Positions 1 through 5,593 of a stretch of DNA of 5,593 nt are shown here, piece by piece. Location: NCBI GenBank assembly GCA_029942265.1, contig JAOZTO010000186.1:1-5593 (forward strand), in the 5' to 3' direction. The position numbers and the translations under genes are program-made. The DNA comes from Desulfocapsa sp. (GTDB taxonomy: Bacteria > Desulfobacterota > Desulfobulbia > Desulfobulbales > Desulfocapsaceae). Under the pieces are notes generated by a model. That model worked only from the letters and a program-made list of their open reading frames with translations. It made no database searches and had not been told where the DNA came from. Within the stretch, counting starts at the first letter, position 1. Each line of letters begins with the position of its first letter.

Positions 1-60
1 AGTAAACATTCGGGTTGGGGGCAAAAATAGGCTCAACCACTGAACTGTAAATGTTTGGAT

Positions 61-143
61 AGTGCCCTAGGTTCGCTTGATCCGGCATGTGAACTATATT
101 GGTTCATATGTGAACAGGCCGGATCAAGCGAAGATGGGGTGCT
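61..143. repeat. 83-nt imperfect palindrome / hairpin element
   Basis: The arms TTCGCTTGATCCGGC (72-86) and GCCGGATCAAGCGAA (118-132) are exact 15-bp inverted complements. The pairing extends outward to 61 and 143 if three G-T pairs and two mismatches (70/134 and 71/133) are allowed. It continues inward as 87-94 with 102-109, leaving an 8-nt bulge at 110-117 and a 7-nt loop at 95-101. The result is one long stem. There is no T-run after the stem, so it does not look like an intrinsic terminator. It could be a repetitive extragenic palindrome, a transposon-end or recombination hairpin, or part of a structured RNA. Only one full copy is in the window, so the class cannot be decided here. Confidence 0.7.
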
Positions 144-245
144 AGCCGAATATTTACAAAACATAGCTACAAAGTCCTTGTATTCCACCGCTGTTCTCTT
201 GTTGATATATTTTTTATGGGATTTTTCAAACTCTAAGAAATCATC

Positions 246-273
246 TTGACTTTTTGCAAGTGTTTTCTATATG
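246..273 (+). promoter_or_regulatory. Weak sigma70-like promoter candidate for helicase gene
   Basis: A TTGACT box (246-251, five of six to TTGACA) is followed after 16 nt by TATATG (268-273, four of six to TATAAT). If used, it would give the downstream helicase a leader of about 110 nt that contains the 333-353 hairpin. The region is AT-rich, so chance matches are likely, and other -10-like strings such as TATTAT at 296-301 are also present. Confidence 0.25.
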
Positions 274-332
274 CTGTTAAATAGTTGCAATTCAGTATTA
301 TGGTAATTATCGAGTACTCATGAAGTTACGTT

Positions 333-353
333 AGGGGTTCTTGAATAACCCCT
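333..353 (+). repeat. Small hairpin upstream of the helicase start
   Basis: AGGGGTT (333-339) and AACCCCT (347-353) form a perfect 7-bp stem around a 7-nt loop. No T-run follows, so it is not a good intrinsic terminator. It ends about 40 nt before the helicase start codon and could sit in the mRNA leader or act as an operator. No function can be assigned from sequence. Confidence 0.5.
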
Positions 354-392
354 CAGACTGATCATTAACCCACCCAATCCAAAAGTGTCTTG

Positions 393-1742
393 ATGCCAAC
401 TCTTACTATTGCCGCAGAATGTCTTCTTGAGGATATTCCAAACAACCTTGAAAATGCAGTAAAACAGCGTCTCACCATAGATAATCCCAAATACACCTCA
501 GCTAAAAAGTATGGCCGTTGGATAGGAAAAAAACTTAAGCCCACACTCAAATATTACGAAGTTGTACCGGATGGAATACGTTTCCCAAGGGGATTTGCCA
601 ATCAGGCAGTTCTCTTATGCCGCGAGTATCTACAGGAAACCCCACAAATTAATGATCATCGCATACTGCTACCAGAAATTGATTTCAGTTTCAACGGAAC
701 TCTTCGTCCTTATCAGCAGGCCGCATTGCTTGCAGCTGAAAAACGATCTTTCGGAGTGCTTGAAGCTGGAACAGGAAGTGGTAAAACTGTCATGGCATTA
801 GCCATTATTGCAGCTCGAAAACAACCCACTTTGATCATTGTACACACAAAAGAGTTACTGTATCAGTGGCAGGAACGTATCCAGGATTTTCTTTGTTACT
901 CTGCTGGGCTTGTGGGGGATGGGCGTTACGATGTTCAGACCATTACCGTTGCCATTGTAAATACCGCTAGAAAACGGGTACAGGATCTTGCTCCATTTTT
1001 TGGGCATCTGGTGGTGGATGAATGTCACCGAGTGCCAGCAACACTGTTTACTGATGTTGTTAATAATTTTCCCGGTCATTATCTTCTTGGGCTATCCGCT
1101 ACAGCTTTTCGCAGTGACGAAGGCTTAACAAAACTAATCAACTTTTATATGGGAGATCAGTTCCATAAGGTGAATCAGGAGGAGTTGCACAGCATTGGGG
1201 CTATAGTTCGCCCTGAACTAGTTCGTCGCAAAACCTCTTTCCAATATAACTACCAAGGCGATTATCAGCCCCTCATCTCCGCACTAACTCAGGATGCAGA
1301 TCGCAATGAACAGATTATTAAAGATGTGATATCGGTAAGCAGGATGAGTAATAGTGGTATTCAACTTCTTGTGTCAGATCGTATCAATCACTGTGAAGAA
1401 TTTGCCAAACAACTCGAAACACAAAATATAGAAGTAGCTCTGCTTACTGGACAGACTTCCACTGAGCAAAGATCAATTATCGTAGAGAATGTGAAAAACG
1501 AACAGGTAAAAGTTCTTGTGGCAACAATACAGCTAATCGGAGAGGGTTTCGATTGTCCTGGGCTAAATAATCTTTTCTTAACTACTCCCATCACCTTTGA
1601 GGGACGGCTTTTACAGATACTAGGACGAATTATGCGACCAGCCAAAGGCAAACATGCCCGAGTGTATGATTATGTTGACGAACATGTTTCCGTGCTCAAT
1701 CGTTCGGCTCATGCCAGGAAAAAAATTCTTGAATCAATTTGA
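393..1742 (+). CDS. Superfamily 2 DNA helicase/translocase (DEAD/DEAH family)
   Basis: This is a complete 449-residue ATP-dependent nucleic-acid translocase of the broad type III restriction-subunit/XPB/UvsW-like SF2 group. Visible motifs are LRPYQQ (104-109), Walker A GTGSGKT (126-132), the motif Ia region VHTKELLYQW, motif II DECH (209-212), motif III SAT (235-237), motif V GEGFD (383-387) and motif VI QxxGRxxR (408-415). Both RecA-like domains are therefore intact. Residues 1-100 form an extra N-terminal domain with NPKY and a FPRGFAN segment. It resembles, from memory, the domain preceding the helicase core in UvsW/XPB-like and TOTE-type helicases. No nuclease, methylase or primase domain is fused, so a classical restriction subunit is unlikely. 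The start is ATG at 393. An in-frame TTG immediately upstream (390) is possible, and a stop at 366-368 excludes anything longer. No clear Shine-Dalgarno sequence is seen. The cellular role is unknown; DNA repair, recombination or mobile-element defence are possibilities. Confidence 0.92.
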   Translation: MPTLTIAAECLLEDIPNNLENAVKQRLTIDNPKYTSAKKYGRWIGKKLKPTLKYYEVVPDGIRFPRGFANQAVLLCREYLQETPQINDHRILLPEIDFSFNGTLRPYQQAALLAAEKRSFGVLEAGTGSGKTVMALAIIAARKQPTLIIVHTKELLYQWQERIQDFLCYSAGLVGDGRYDVQTITVAIVNTARKRVQDLAPFFGHLVVDECHRVPATLFTDVVNNFPGHYLLGLSATAFRSDEGLTKLINFYMGDQFHKVNQEELHSIGAIVRPELVRRKTSFQYNYQGDYQPLISALTQDADRNEQIIKDVISVSRMSNSGIQLLVSDRINHCEEFAKQLETQNIEVALLTGQTSTEQRSIIVENVKNEQVKVLVATIQLIGEGFDCPGLNNLFLTTPITFEGRLLQILGRIMRPAKGKHARVYDYVDEHVSVLNRSAHARKKILESI

Positions 1743-1801
1743 TGTTGCAATACATCTTCAAAGAATGAAGTGAGAGAAGAGTTTTTACAAATCCATCATA
1801 A

Positions 1802-1946
1802 ATGAGCCTGTTGATTTAATGCCTTTTGTCCCGATCTCTTCGTTAAATGAAAAATTTTATCCTCGGAATATCAACTATATGCCTGCGGTAAAATTTTTAA
1901 TTTATCTCGACATCGAACCAAAATGCTATTAAATCAACGGACTCAT
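1802..1946. repeat. 145-bp near-palindrome, MITE-like foldback element
   Basis: The ends are inverted repeats. ATGAG...GTTGATTTAAT (1802-1820) opposes ATTAAATCAAC...CTCAT (1928-1946), with 11 bp exact and the rest close. TTTTG (1824-1828) opposes CAAAA (1919-1923), CGAT opposes ATCG, AAAAATTTTA (1850-1859) opposes TAAAATTTTT (1889-1898), and GG.ATAT near 1865-1871 opposes ATAT.CC near 1877-1883. All pairs share a centre near 1874, so the whole unit folds into one long imperfect hairpin. TAAA flanks both ends (just before TGAG and just after CTCA) and may be a target-site duplication. There is no ORF inside. A non-autonomous insertion-sequence derivative is the best reading. Lying between two convergent genes, it could also block or terminate transcription from both sides. 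Confidence 0.72.
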
Positions 1947-1995
1947 AAATGAAATAATGGCATAACACACGTCGCAATCGACAAACAGTCATGAT

Positions 1996-2913
1996 TCAAA
2001 CTGGGTAATTGACAAAAGTGAATTTATGACGATCTTCCCAATCATGCACCAAATTCTTATTGTACGATGCTTTAACAAACTGCCCTACAGTAAGACTTTC
2101 ATTGATAGCCTCAGCACTTCCATTGCCTATCAATACAGCTGGTATTAAAGGAATTTTATTGAGAATTGCAGCGCTACATCTTTTATGGCCATCCCATATA
2201 TAGAAAAAATCACCCTTTCCTACTATTTGAATTGGCTCTAATTTATCATATCCCCTGTCGCGAACTGACTTAAACACAAAATCAGCAACATCTCCTGACA
2301 GTTGGCGGACACGCTCTACAGGAAATAAACTGGTTGGAGATAAATAGATCTTTCTTTCATATGTGGATTCTCTCCATTGTTTGTAAGCTTCTAAAATGAC
2401 GTTTAAAATGACATCAGGCGTGACATAATCGGTTTGGATAACGAGATCATAATTACTGTATTCATTACATTTAACACCATACAAGGAATGAAATCGCTGA
2501 ATCTCCAAATGTCGACGTTCTTTTATTTGAAGTAAAAGGGATTCTACGCTTTCAATTTGTTCTGCTTTCCTGTCCTCGTCTTTATAAATACGTTTCGCAG
2601 CAGACTCGTAGGAAACAGACAGATAGACTTTGAAACTCGAAGGAACAAAATGCCAGGCAAGCCTAGAATCTATAATTAATTCATTGGCATTTTGTTCAAT
2701 CTCTACAAGTCTATTATCAGCTTCTGCATCAATTTCCTTATGTGTCTCCGCATATTTGTTCAGTTCAACAATAGTCATATTGAGTTTGCCAGCTATTTCA
2801 CGCAGGATATTACCTGTTGACAAAAAATCATACCCCACAGATTCCATAAGTAACTTGCCAACAGTTCCTTTTCCAGCCCCTATGTCGCCTGCCAATGATA
2901 TTAGTGATTTCAT
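1996..2913 (-). CDS. Cytidylate-kinase-like P-loop kinase fused to ParB/Srx-fold domain
   Basis: This 305-residue protein has two domains. Residues 1-180 look like a nucleoside-monophosphate-type kinase of the archaeal cytidylate kinase (Cmk2) group. They carry P-loop GDIGAGKGT (9-17), an NMP-site-like STGNILRE (32-39), the KYAE..KEIDAEAD helix (53-66), DSRLAWHF (82-89) and a lid-like KDEDRK (111-116). Residues 188-265 resemble the ParB N-terminal/sulfiredoxin fold, with LFPVE (196-200), PIQIV and the signature DGHKR (241-245) followed by an AAI..KIPLIPAVLI stretch. The same fold occurs in CTP-binding ParB and in free-serine kinases. E200 sits where a catalytic glutamate would be expected in the latter; this is inference. 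There is no signal peptide or membrane segment, so it is probably cytosolic. Its substrate (nucleotide, modified base or small molecule) cannot be named. An AAAAGG ribosome-binding site 7 nt upstream supports the start. It converges on the helicase gene and may follow the small ORF at 2934-3119 in an operon. Confidence 0.85.
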   Translation of the reverse strand: MKSLISLAGDIGAGKGTVGKLLMESVGYDFLSTGNILREIAGKLNMTIVELNKYAETHKEIDAEADNRLVEIEQNANELIIDSRLAWHFVPSSFKVYLSVSYESAAKRIYKDEDRKAEQIESVESLLLQIKERRHLEIQRFHSLYGVKCNEYSNYDLVIQTDYVTPDVILNVILEAYKQWRESTYERKIYLSPTSLFPVERVRQLSGDVADFVFKSVRDRGYDKLEPIQIVGKGDFFYIWDGHKRCSAAILNKIPLIPAVLIGNGSAEAINESLTVGQFVKASYNKNLVHDWEDRHKFTFVNYPV

Positions 2914-2920
2914 AAATTAA

Positions 2921-2926
2921 CCTTTT
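2921..2926 (-). promoter_or_regulatory. Ribosome binding site of the kinase-ParB gene
   Basis: On the minus strand AAAAGG precedes ATG (2913-2911) with a 7-nt gap, a normal Shine-Dalgarno spacing. It is the only convincing ribosome binding site in the window. It lies between the end of the upstream small ORF and the kinase start, which supports the ATG at 2913. Confidence 0.6.
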
Positions 2927-2933
2927 ACAATTC

Positions 2934-3119
2934 TTATACGGTTCTGATACGGAGCGATTTAAGAGGACAGTTATCGTGCTGCGAATTGGCAGTTCCCTGG
3001 AAACATCTCCGGTCGTAGTAAATATAACAGAAAAAACGGTTTAACTGAGTGTCCACCATTTTATAGCATGATCTGTTCAGATATGCCTCATATTCGTTCA
3101 TTTGAACATTCGAAGCCAT
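2934..3119 (-). CDS. Small cysteine-containing hypothetical protein
   Basis: This open frame encodes 61 residues and is not recognised with confidence. It is hydrophilic to amphipathic, with an aromatic, basic core (RFFCYIYYDRRCF, 28-40) and four cysteines (18, 31, 39, 51) plus His48. The C31/C39/H48/C51 arrangement could bind a metal, but this is inference. It has no signal peptide or membrane span. Coding is supported mainly by position: it fills the gap between hrpB and the kinase gene, reads in the same direction as the kinase and stops 20 nt before that gene's start, so the two could be co-transcribed. Against it, no Shine-Dalgarno sequence is visible before the ATG at 3119 or before the alternative ATG at 3101. 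It could be a real accessory small protein or a chance ORF. Confidence 0.45.
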   Translation of the reverse strand: MASNVQMNEYEAYLNRSCYKMVDTQLNRFFCYIYYDRRCFQGTANSQHDNCPLKSLRIRTV

Positions 3120-3175
3120 ACTATTATTATGTGAGAATGTCCAAATAGGCGACGATGGGGTGCAGCTGAGAAGTA

Positions 3176-3204
3176 TTGAGACAAACCAGAAGTAATGGTA
3201 TAGT
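3176..3204 (+). promoter_or_regulatory. Sigma70-type promoter of hrpB, probably leaderless
   Basis: A TTGAGA box (3176-3181, five of six to consensus) and TATAGT (3199-3204, five of six to TATAAT) are separated by exactly 17 nt. The hrpB ATG lies at 3211, six bases after the -10 box. Transcription would be expected to begin at or within a base or two of the A of the start codon. No Shine-Dalgarno sequence is present before that ATG, which fits a leaderless mRNA. The elements are read directly; the start site and leaderless translation are inferred. Confidence 0.6.
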
Positions 3205-3210
3205 CAAGCA

Positions 3211-5593
3211 ATGAAATATGACTTACCCAATTTCCCCATTAATACCGTCCTGCCAACCCTAAAAACTAGCCTAGAGAAACACCAATCCGTGATCCTTACC
3301 GCGGAACCAGGTTCTGGAAAGACTACGATTGCTCCTCTAGCCCTACTCAATGAGCCATGGCTACAAAGAAAAAAAATACTCCTGCTAGCTCCCAGGCGCC
3401 TTGCTGCCCGCATGGCTGCAAAACGGATGAGCGATCTTGCAAACGACAAGGTCGGAGGATTGGTTGGCTACCGCATCCGTTTTGACAAAAAAATCAGTTC
3501 AAGAACACAGATTGAAGTAATTACTGAAGGCATCTTTACAAGAATTATCCAAAACGATCCGGAACTAAAAGGTATAGGCCTGGTTATTTTCGACGAGTAT
3601 CATCTACGTTCCCTTGAATCAGACTTGGCTCTAGCATTCTGTTTAGATATTCTTGAGCTACGGGATGATCTAAAAATAATGATCATGTCTGCAACTATAG
3701 ATACCCACAAACTGTCAAAACTCCTTGGAGGGGCACCAGTGATCACCGGACAGGGGCGTTGTTTTCCGGTAACAATACATTATCTTTCTCGCCCATCCAC
3801 CGACTTTCCAGTTAAACGCACAGTCTTAGCAATTAATCGTGCCCTGATAGAGCAAGAAGGGGATATCCTGGTGTTTTTACCAGGTGTGGGTGAAATCAAT
3901 GCGGTTCAGAATAAAATTGACGAAGATATTCTTTGCCTACCTCTCTATGGCAATCTACCTCAGAAAAAACAGGATTTAATTTTTGCCCCAACAACAAAGA
4001 GACGTGTCATCTTGGCTACCCCCATTGCTGAAACCAGCCTTACCATTGAAGGCGTCTCTGTTGTTATTGATTCTGGGCTAATGAAAGTCCCCCGCTTTTC
4101 TCCGGCGACTGGATTAACCACTCTGCATACTGTAGCCATATCCAAAGCTTCAGCTGAACAACGGACAGGACGGGCCGGCAGACTTGGCCCAGGGGTTTGT
4201 TATCGTTTATGGCTAGAAAGTGAGCATTATTCAAGAGCTGATTTCCTATCGCCTGAGATTGTAGATGCTGATCTTGCTCCGTTGCTCTTGAAGGTTCTTC
4301 AATGGGGAGTAACAACACCTGGAAGATTGACCTGGCTCGACCCTCCACGGACAGGTTCAGTGAATCAGGCTCGTGATCTTCTTGTCCAGCTAGGAGCTGT
4401 TAACAAAAACGGTTCTCTCACAGATATTGGCAGACAAATTGCTTCTCTTCCTCTGCATCCACGTTTGGCAGTAATGCTGCTATATGGTCGTGACCATGGA
4501 AATGGACTGCTGGCTTGTAGGCTGGCTGCCCTACTACAGAATCGGGATTTATTTAGAGGAAACGACAGAGGACGAAGCGTTGATATCGAAGATCGACTTG
4601 ATATTTTACGTTTGTTTGAGCAGAAAGGGCCAAACATGATTCGTGCTCGGGGGGCAGATCCATCACTCTGCCGGAGTATTCTCCAAGAGGCCAAGCAGTA
4701 TCAACAATCGCTTAGCCTGAGGGGAGATATCCTAGATTTTCAGGAGGTGGGCAATTTACTCGCTCTTGCTTACCCAGATCGCATTGCCATGAAAAAAATG
4801 GGTTCAAATCAACACCTCCTATCTTCAGGTCGTGGAGTTATTCTCCCAGACGGGGACCACTTGCACCATGCTGAGTTTTTGGTAGCTGCCAATGTTGATG
4901 GCGGCAAGAAACAGGGGCGAATTTTTCTGGGGGCAGCGCTCTCTCGAAAGGAGATTATTGAAGAACATCACCACTTGTTAACTAGGGAAGAACGGGTGGT
5001 GTGGGATAAAAACAACGTTGATGCAGCCTCTATTTTATCACTCGGTAGCCTTGAGATCACCAAGGAACCTCTTCCTTCTGTTGATCCATTCAGTATTAGG
5101 CAATGTCTCATTAAGGGCATTCAACAAACAGGAATTGACTGCCTCGGCTGGCAAAAGAGAAGTCGCGAAGTTCAGACCAGAATGCAATCAGCGCATGTTT
5201 GGGATTCAGAAACTTGGCCTGATGTATCAAATGCACATCTTATAAAGGATCTTTCCTGGCTTGAGCCCTATCTTGATTCCATTACTACTTTAAAACAACT
5301 TAAGAAACTTAACCTGTACCCAATTCTTCTTTCTCTCCTCTCATGGCAAGATCAACAAAAGTTAGATAAGTTACTACCCACTCATATTCAGGTTCCGAGC
5401 GGATCTAAAAAAAAGCTTTTATACCAGCCAGGAGAACCACCTGTTCTTGCTGTCCGTCTTCAAGAGATGTTCGGTGCGACAAACACCCCAACCGTATTTG
5501 ATGGGAAGATTCATGTGCTTATTCACCTATTATCACCGGCCAGTAGACCCATCCAAGTCACTCAAGATATTACCGGTTTCTGGGAGCGTACCT
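3211..5593 (+). CDS. hrpB: ATP-dependent helicase HrpB, 3' end cut by window
   Basis: This is an SF2 DEAH/RHA-type helicase of the HrpB family. HrpB is a paralogue of the RNA helicase HrpA, and its own substrate and cellular role are poorly defined. The 794 visible codons run without interruption. Domain order matches the family: RecA1 with Walker A GSGKTT (34-39), APRRLAA (60-66), motif II DEYH (128-131) and SAT (160-162); RecA2 with ATPIAETSLTI and QRTGRAGR (317-324); then a winged-helix/HA2-like part with LGAV...LTDIG..IA.LPLHPRLA; then the HrpB C-terminal domain reaching SPASRPIQVTQDITGFW. Family members end about 30-40 residues after this FW, so only the tip is missing. The ATG at 3211 is the first usable start, because an in-frame stop lies at 3193-3195. 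Motif II reads DEYHLRS where E. coli HrpB has DEFHERS, a mild departure that keeps the catalytic D, E and H. It is divergently oriented from the kinase module and has its own promoter. Confidence 0.96.
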   Translation, partial: MKYDLPNFPINTVLPTLKTSLEKHQSVILTAEPGSGKTTIAPLALLNEPWLQRKKILLLAPRRLAARMAAKRMSDLANDKVGGLVGYRIRFDKKISSRTQIEVITEGIFTRIIQNDPELKGIGLVIFDEYHLRSLESDLALAFCLDILELRDDLKIMIMSATIDTHKLSKLLGGAPVITGQGRCFPVTIHYLSRPSTDFPVKRTVLAINRALIEQEGDILVFLPGVGEINAVQNKIDEDILCLPLYGNLPQKKQDLIFAPTTKRRVILATPIAETSLTIEGVSVVIDSGLMKVPRFSPATGLTTLHTVAISKASAEQRTGRAGRLGPGVCYRLWLESEHYSRADFLSPEIVDADLAPLLLKVLQWGVTTPGRLTWLDPPRTGSVNQARDLLVQLGAVNKNGSLTDIGRQIASLPLHPRLAVMLLYGRDHGNGLLACRLAALLQNRDLFRGNDRGRSVDIEDRLDILRLFEQKGPNMIRARGADPSLCRSILQEAKQYQQSLSLRGDILDFQEVGNLLALAYPDRIAMKKMGSNQHLLSSGRGVILPDGDHLHHAEFLVAANVDGGKKQGRIFLGAALSRKEIIEEHHHLLTREERVVWDKNNVDAASILSLGSLEITKEPLPSVDPFSIRQCLIKGIQQTGIDCLGWQKRSREVQTRMQSAHVWDSETWPDVSNAHLIKDLSWLEPYLDSITTLKQLKKLNLYPILLSLLSWQDQQKLDKLLPTHIQVPSGSKKKLLYQPGEPPVLAVRLQEMFGATNTPTVFDGKIHVLIHLLSPASRPIQVTQDITGFWERT

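Larger units (their letters stand above)
1..392. other. Gene-poor leader region before helicase gene
   Basis: No convincing gene is seen on either strand. The one open frame longer than 60 codons (55-249, +) runs straight through a strong inverted repeat at 61-143 and is probably spurious, although its last third reads as a hydrophobic, membrane-like stretch. The region holds the 61-143 hairpin, a weak promoter candidate at 246-273 and a small hairpin at 333-353. A further loose inverted repeat (AAACATT at 4-10 and AATGTTT at 50-56) lies at the window edge and may be cut off. Positions 144-245 and 274-332 are AT-rich and show nothing else recognisable. Confidence 0.6.

Noticed and set aside
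61..143. Integron attC site
   Set aside because: The ends lack the RYYYAAC and GTTRRRY core pair expected of attC, and there is no integrase or cassette structure nearby.
55..249. 64-codon open frame with a hydrophobic C-terminal part
   Set aside because: It reads through both arms of the 61-143 palindrome, has no ribosome binding site and no recognisable family. The frame is most simply chance.
333..353. Rho-independent terminator
   Set aside because: The stem is only 7 bp and is followed by CAGACTG, not a T-run.
365..1651. Other open frames overlapping the first helicase (365-550 -, 562-801 +, 855-1079 -, 1388-1651 -)
   Set aside because: All are shadows of the 393-1742 coding region, which carries the full set of SF2 motifs.
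393..1742. Type III restriction enzyme Res subunit
   Set aside because: The protein is only 449 residues, has no C-terminal PD-(D/E)XK nuclease domain, and there is no Mod methyltransferase gene beside it.
1965..1980. Short hairpin GTCGC/CGAC as terminator of the kinase gene
   Set aside because: Only about four base pairs and no T-run on the minus strand; too weak to call.
4064..4694. Minus-strand open frames inside hrpB (4064-4348, 4365-4694) and similar ones at 3204-3449 and 3960-4145
   Set aside because: They lie fully or almost fully opposite strongly supported helicase coding sequence and show no family features.
5018..5245. 75-codon plus-strand frame overlapping the hrpB 3' part
   Set aside because: It is out of frame with the continuous HrpB C-terminal domain; that domain reads through without a frameshift, so this is a shadow.

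Overview
The window has a G+C content near 42-45% by eye. It carries three clearly protein-coding regions and one probable small gene, separated by intergenic DNA unusually rich in inverted repeats. HrpB-type helicases are mainly proteobacterial. From memory, the stand-alone SF2 helicase resembles proteins common in Desulfobacterota (the former Deltaproteobacteria). A sulfate-reducer-like or related Gram-negative bacterium is therefore a reasonable but weak guess. There are no rRNA, tRNA, CRISPR or transposase genes.

Layout. Positions 1-392 hold no convincing gene. They contain an 83-nt hairpin with an exact 15-bp core (61-143) and a small hairpin (333-353) just before the first gene. Positions 393-1742 (+) encode a complete 449-residue superfamily 2 DNA helicase/translocase with an N-terminal accessory domain. 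Positions 1743-1995 are a convergent intergenic gap, mostly filled by a 145-bp near-palindrome (1802-1946) that looks like a miniature transposon or foldback element. Positions 1996-2913 (-) encode a two-domain protein: an archaeal-type cytidylate-kinase-like P-loop kinase fused to a ParB/sulfiredoxin-fold domain with a DGHKR motif. A possible 61-residue cysteine-containing protein (2934-3119, -) lies 20 nt upstream of it on the same strand. Positions 3120-3210 are a divergent control region with a good sigma70-type promoter. Position 3211 to the window end (+) is hrpB, 794 codons without interruption, cut by the window edge roughly 30-40 residues before its expected end.

How the genes relate. 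The two helicases and the kinase-ParB protein do not form one operon: helicase 1 and the kinase are convergent, and the kinase and hrpB are divergent. The kinase-ParB gene with its small upstream ORF is AT-richer than its neighbours in sampled lines and could be an inserted accessory module. No pathway linking the three proteins can be shown from this sequence. The least ordinary items are the kinase-ParB fusion, the long palindrome, the 5' hairpin, and an hrpB promoter placed so close to the ATG that its mRNA should be leaderless.
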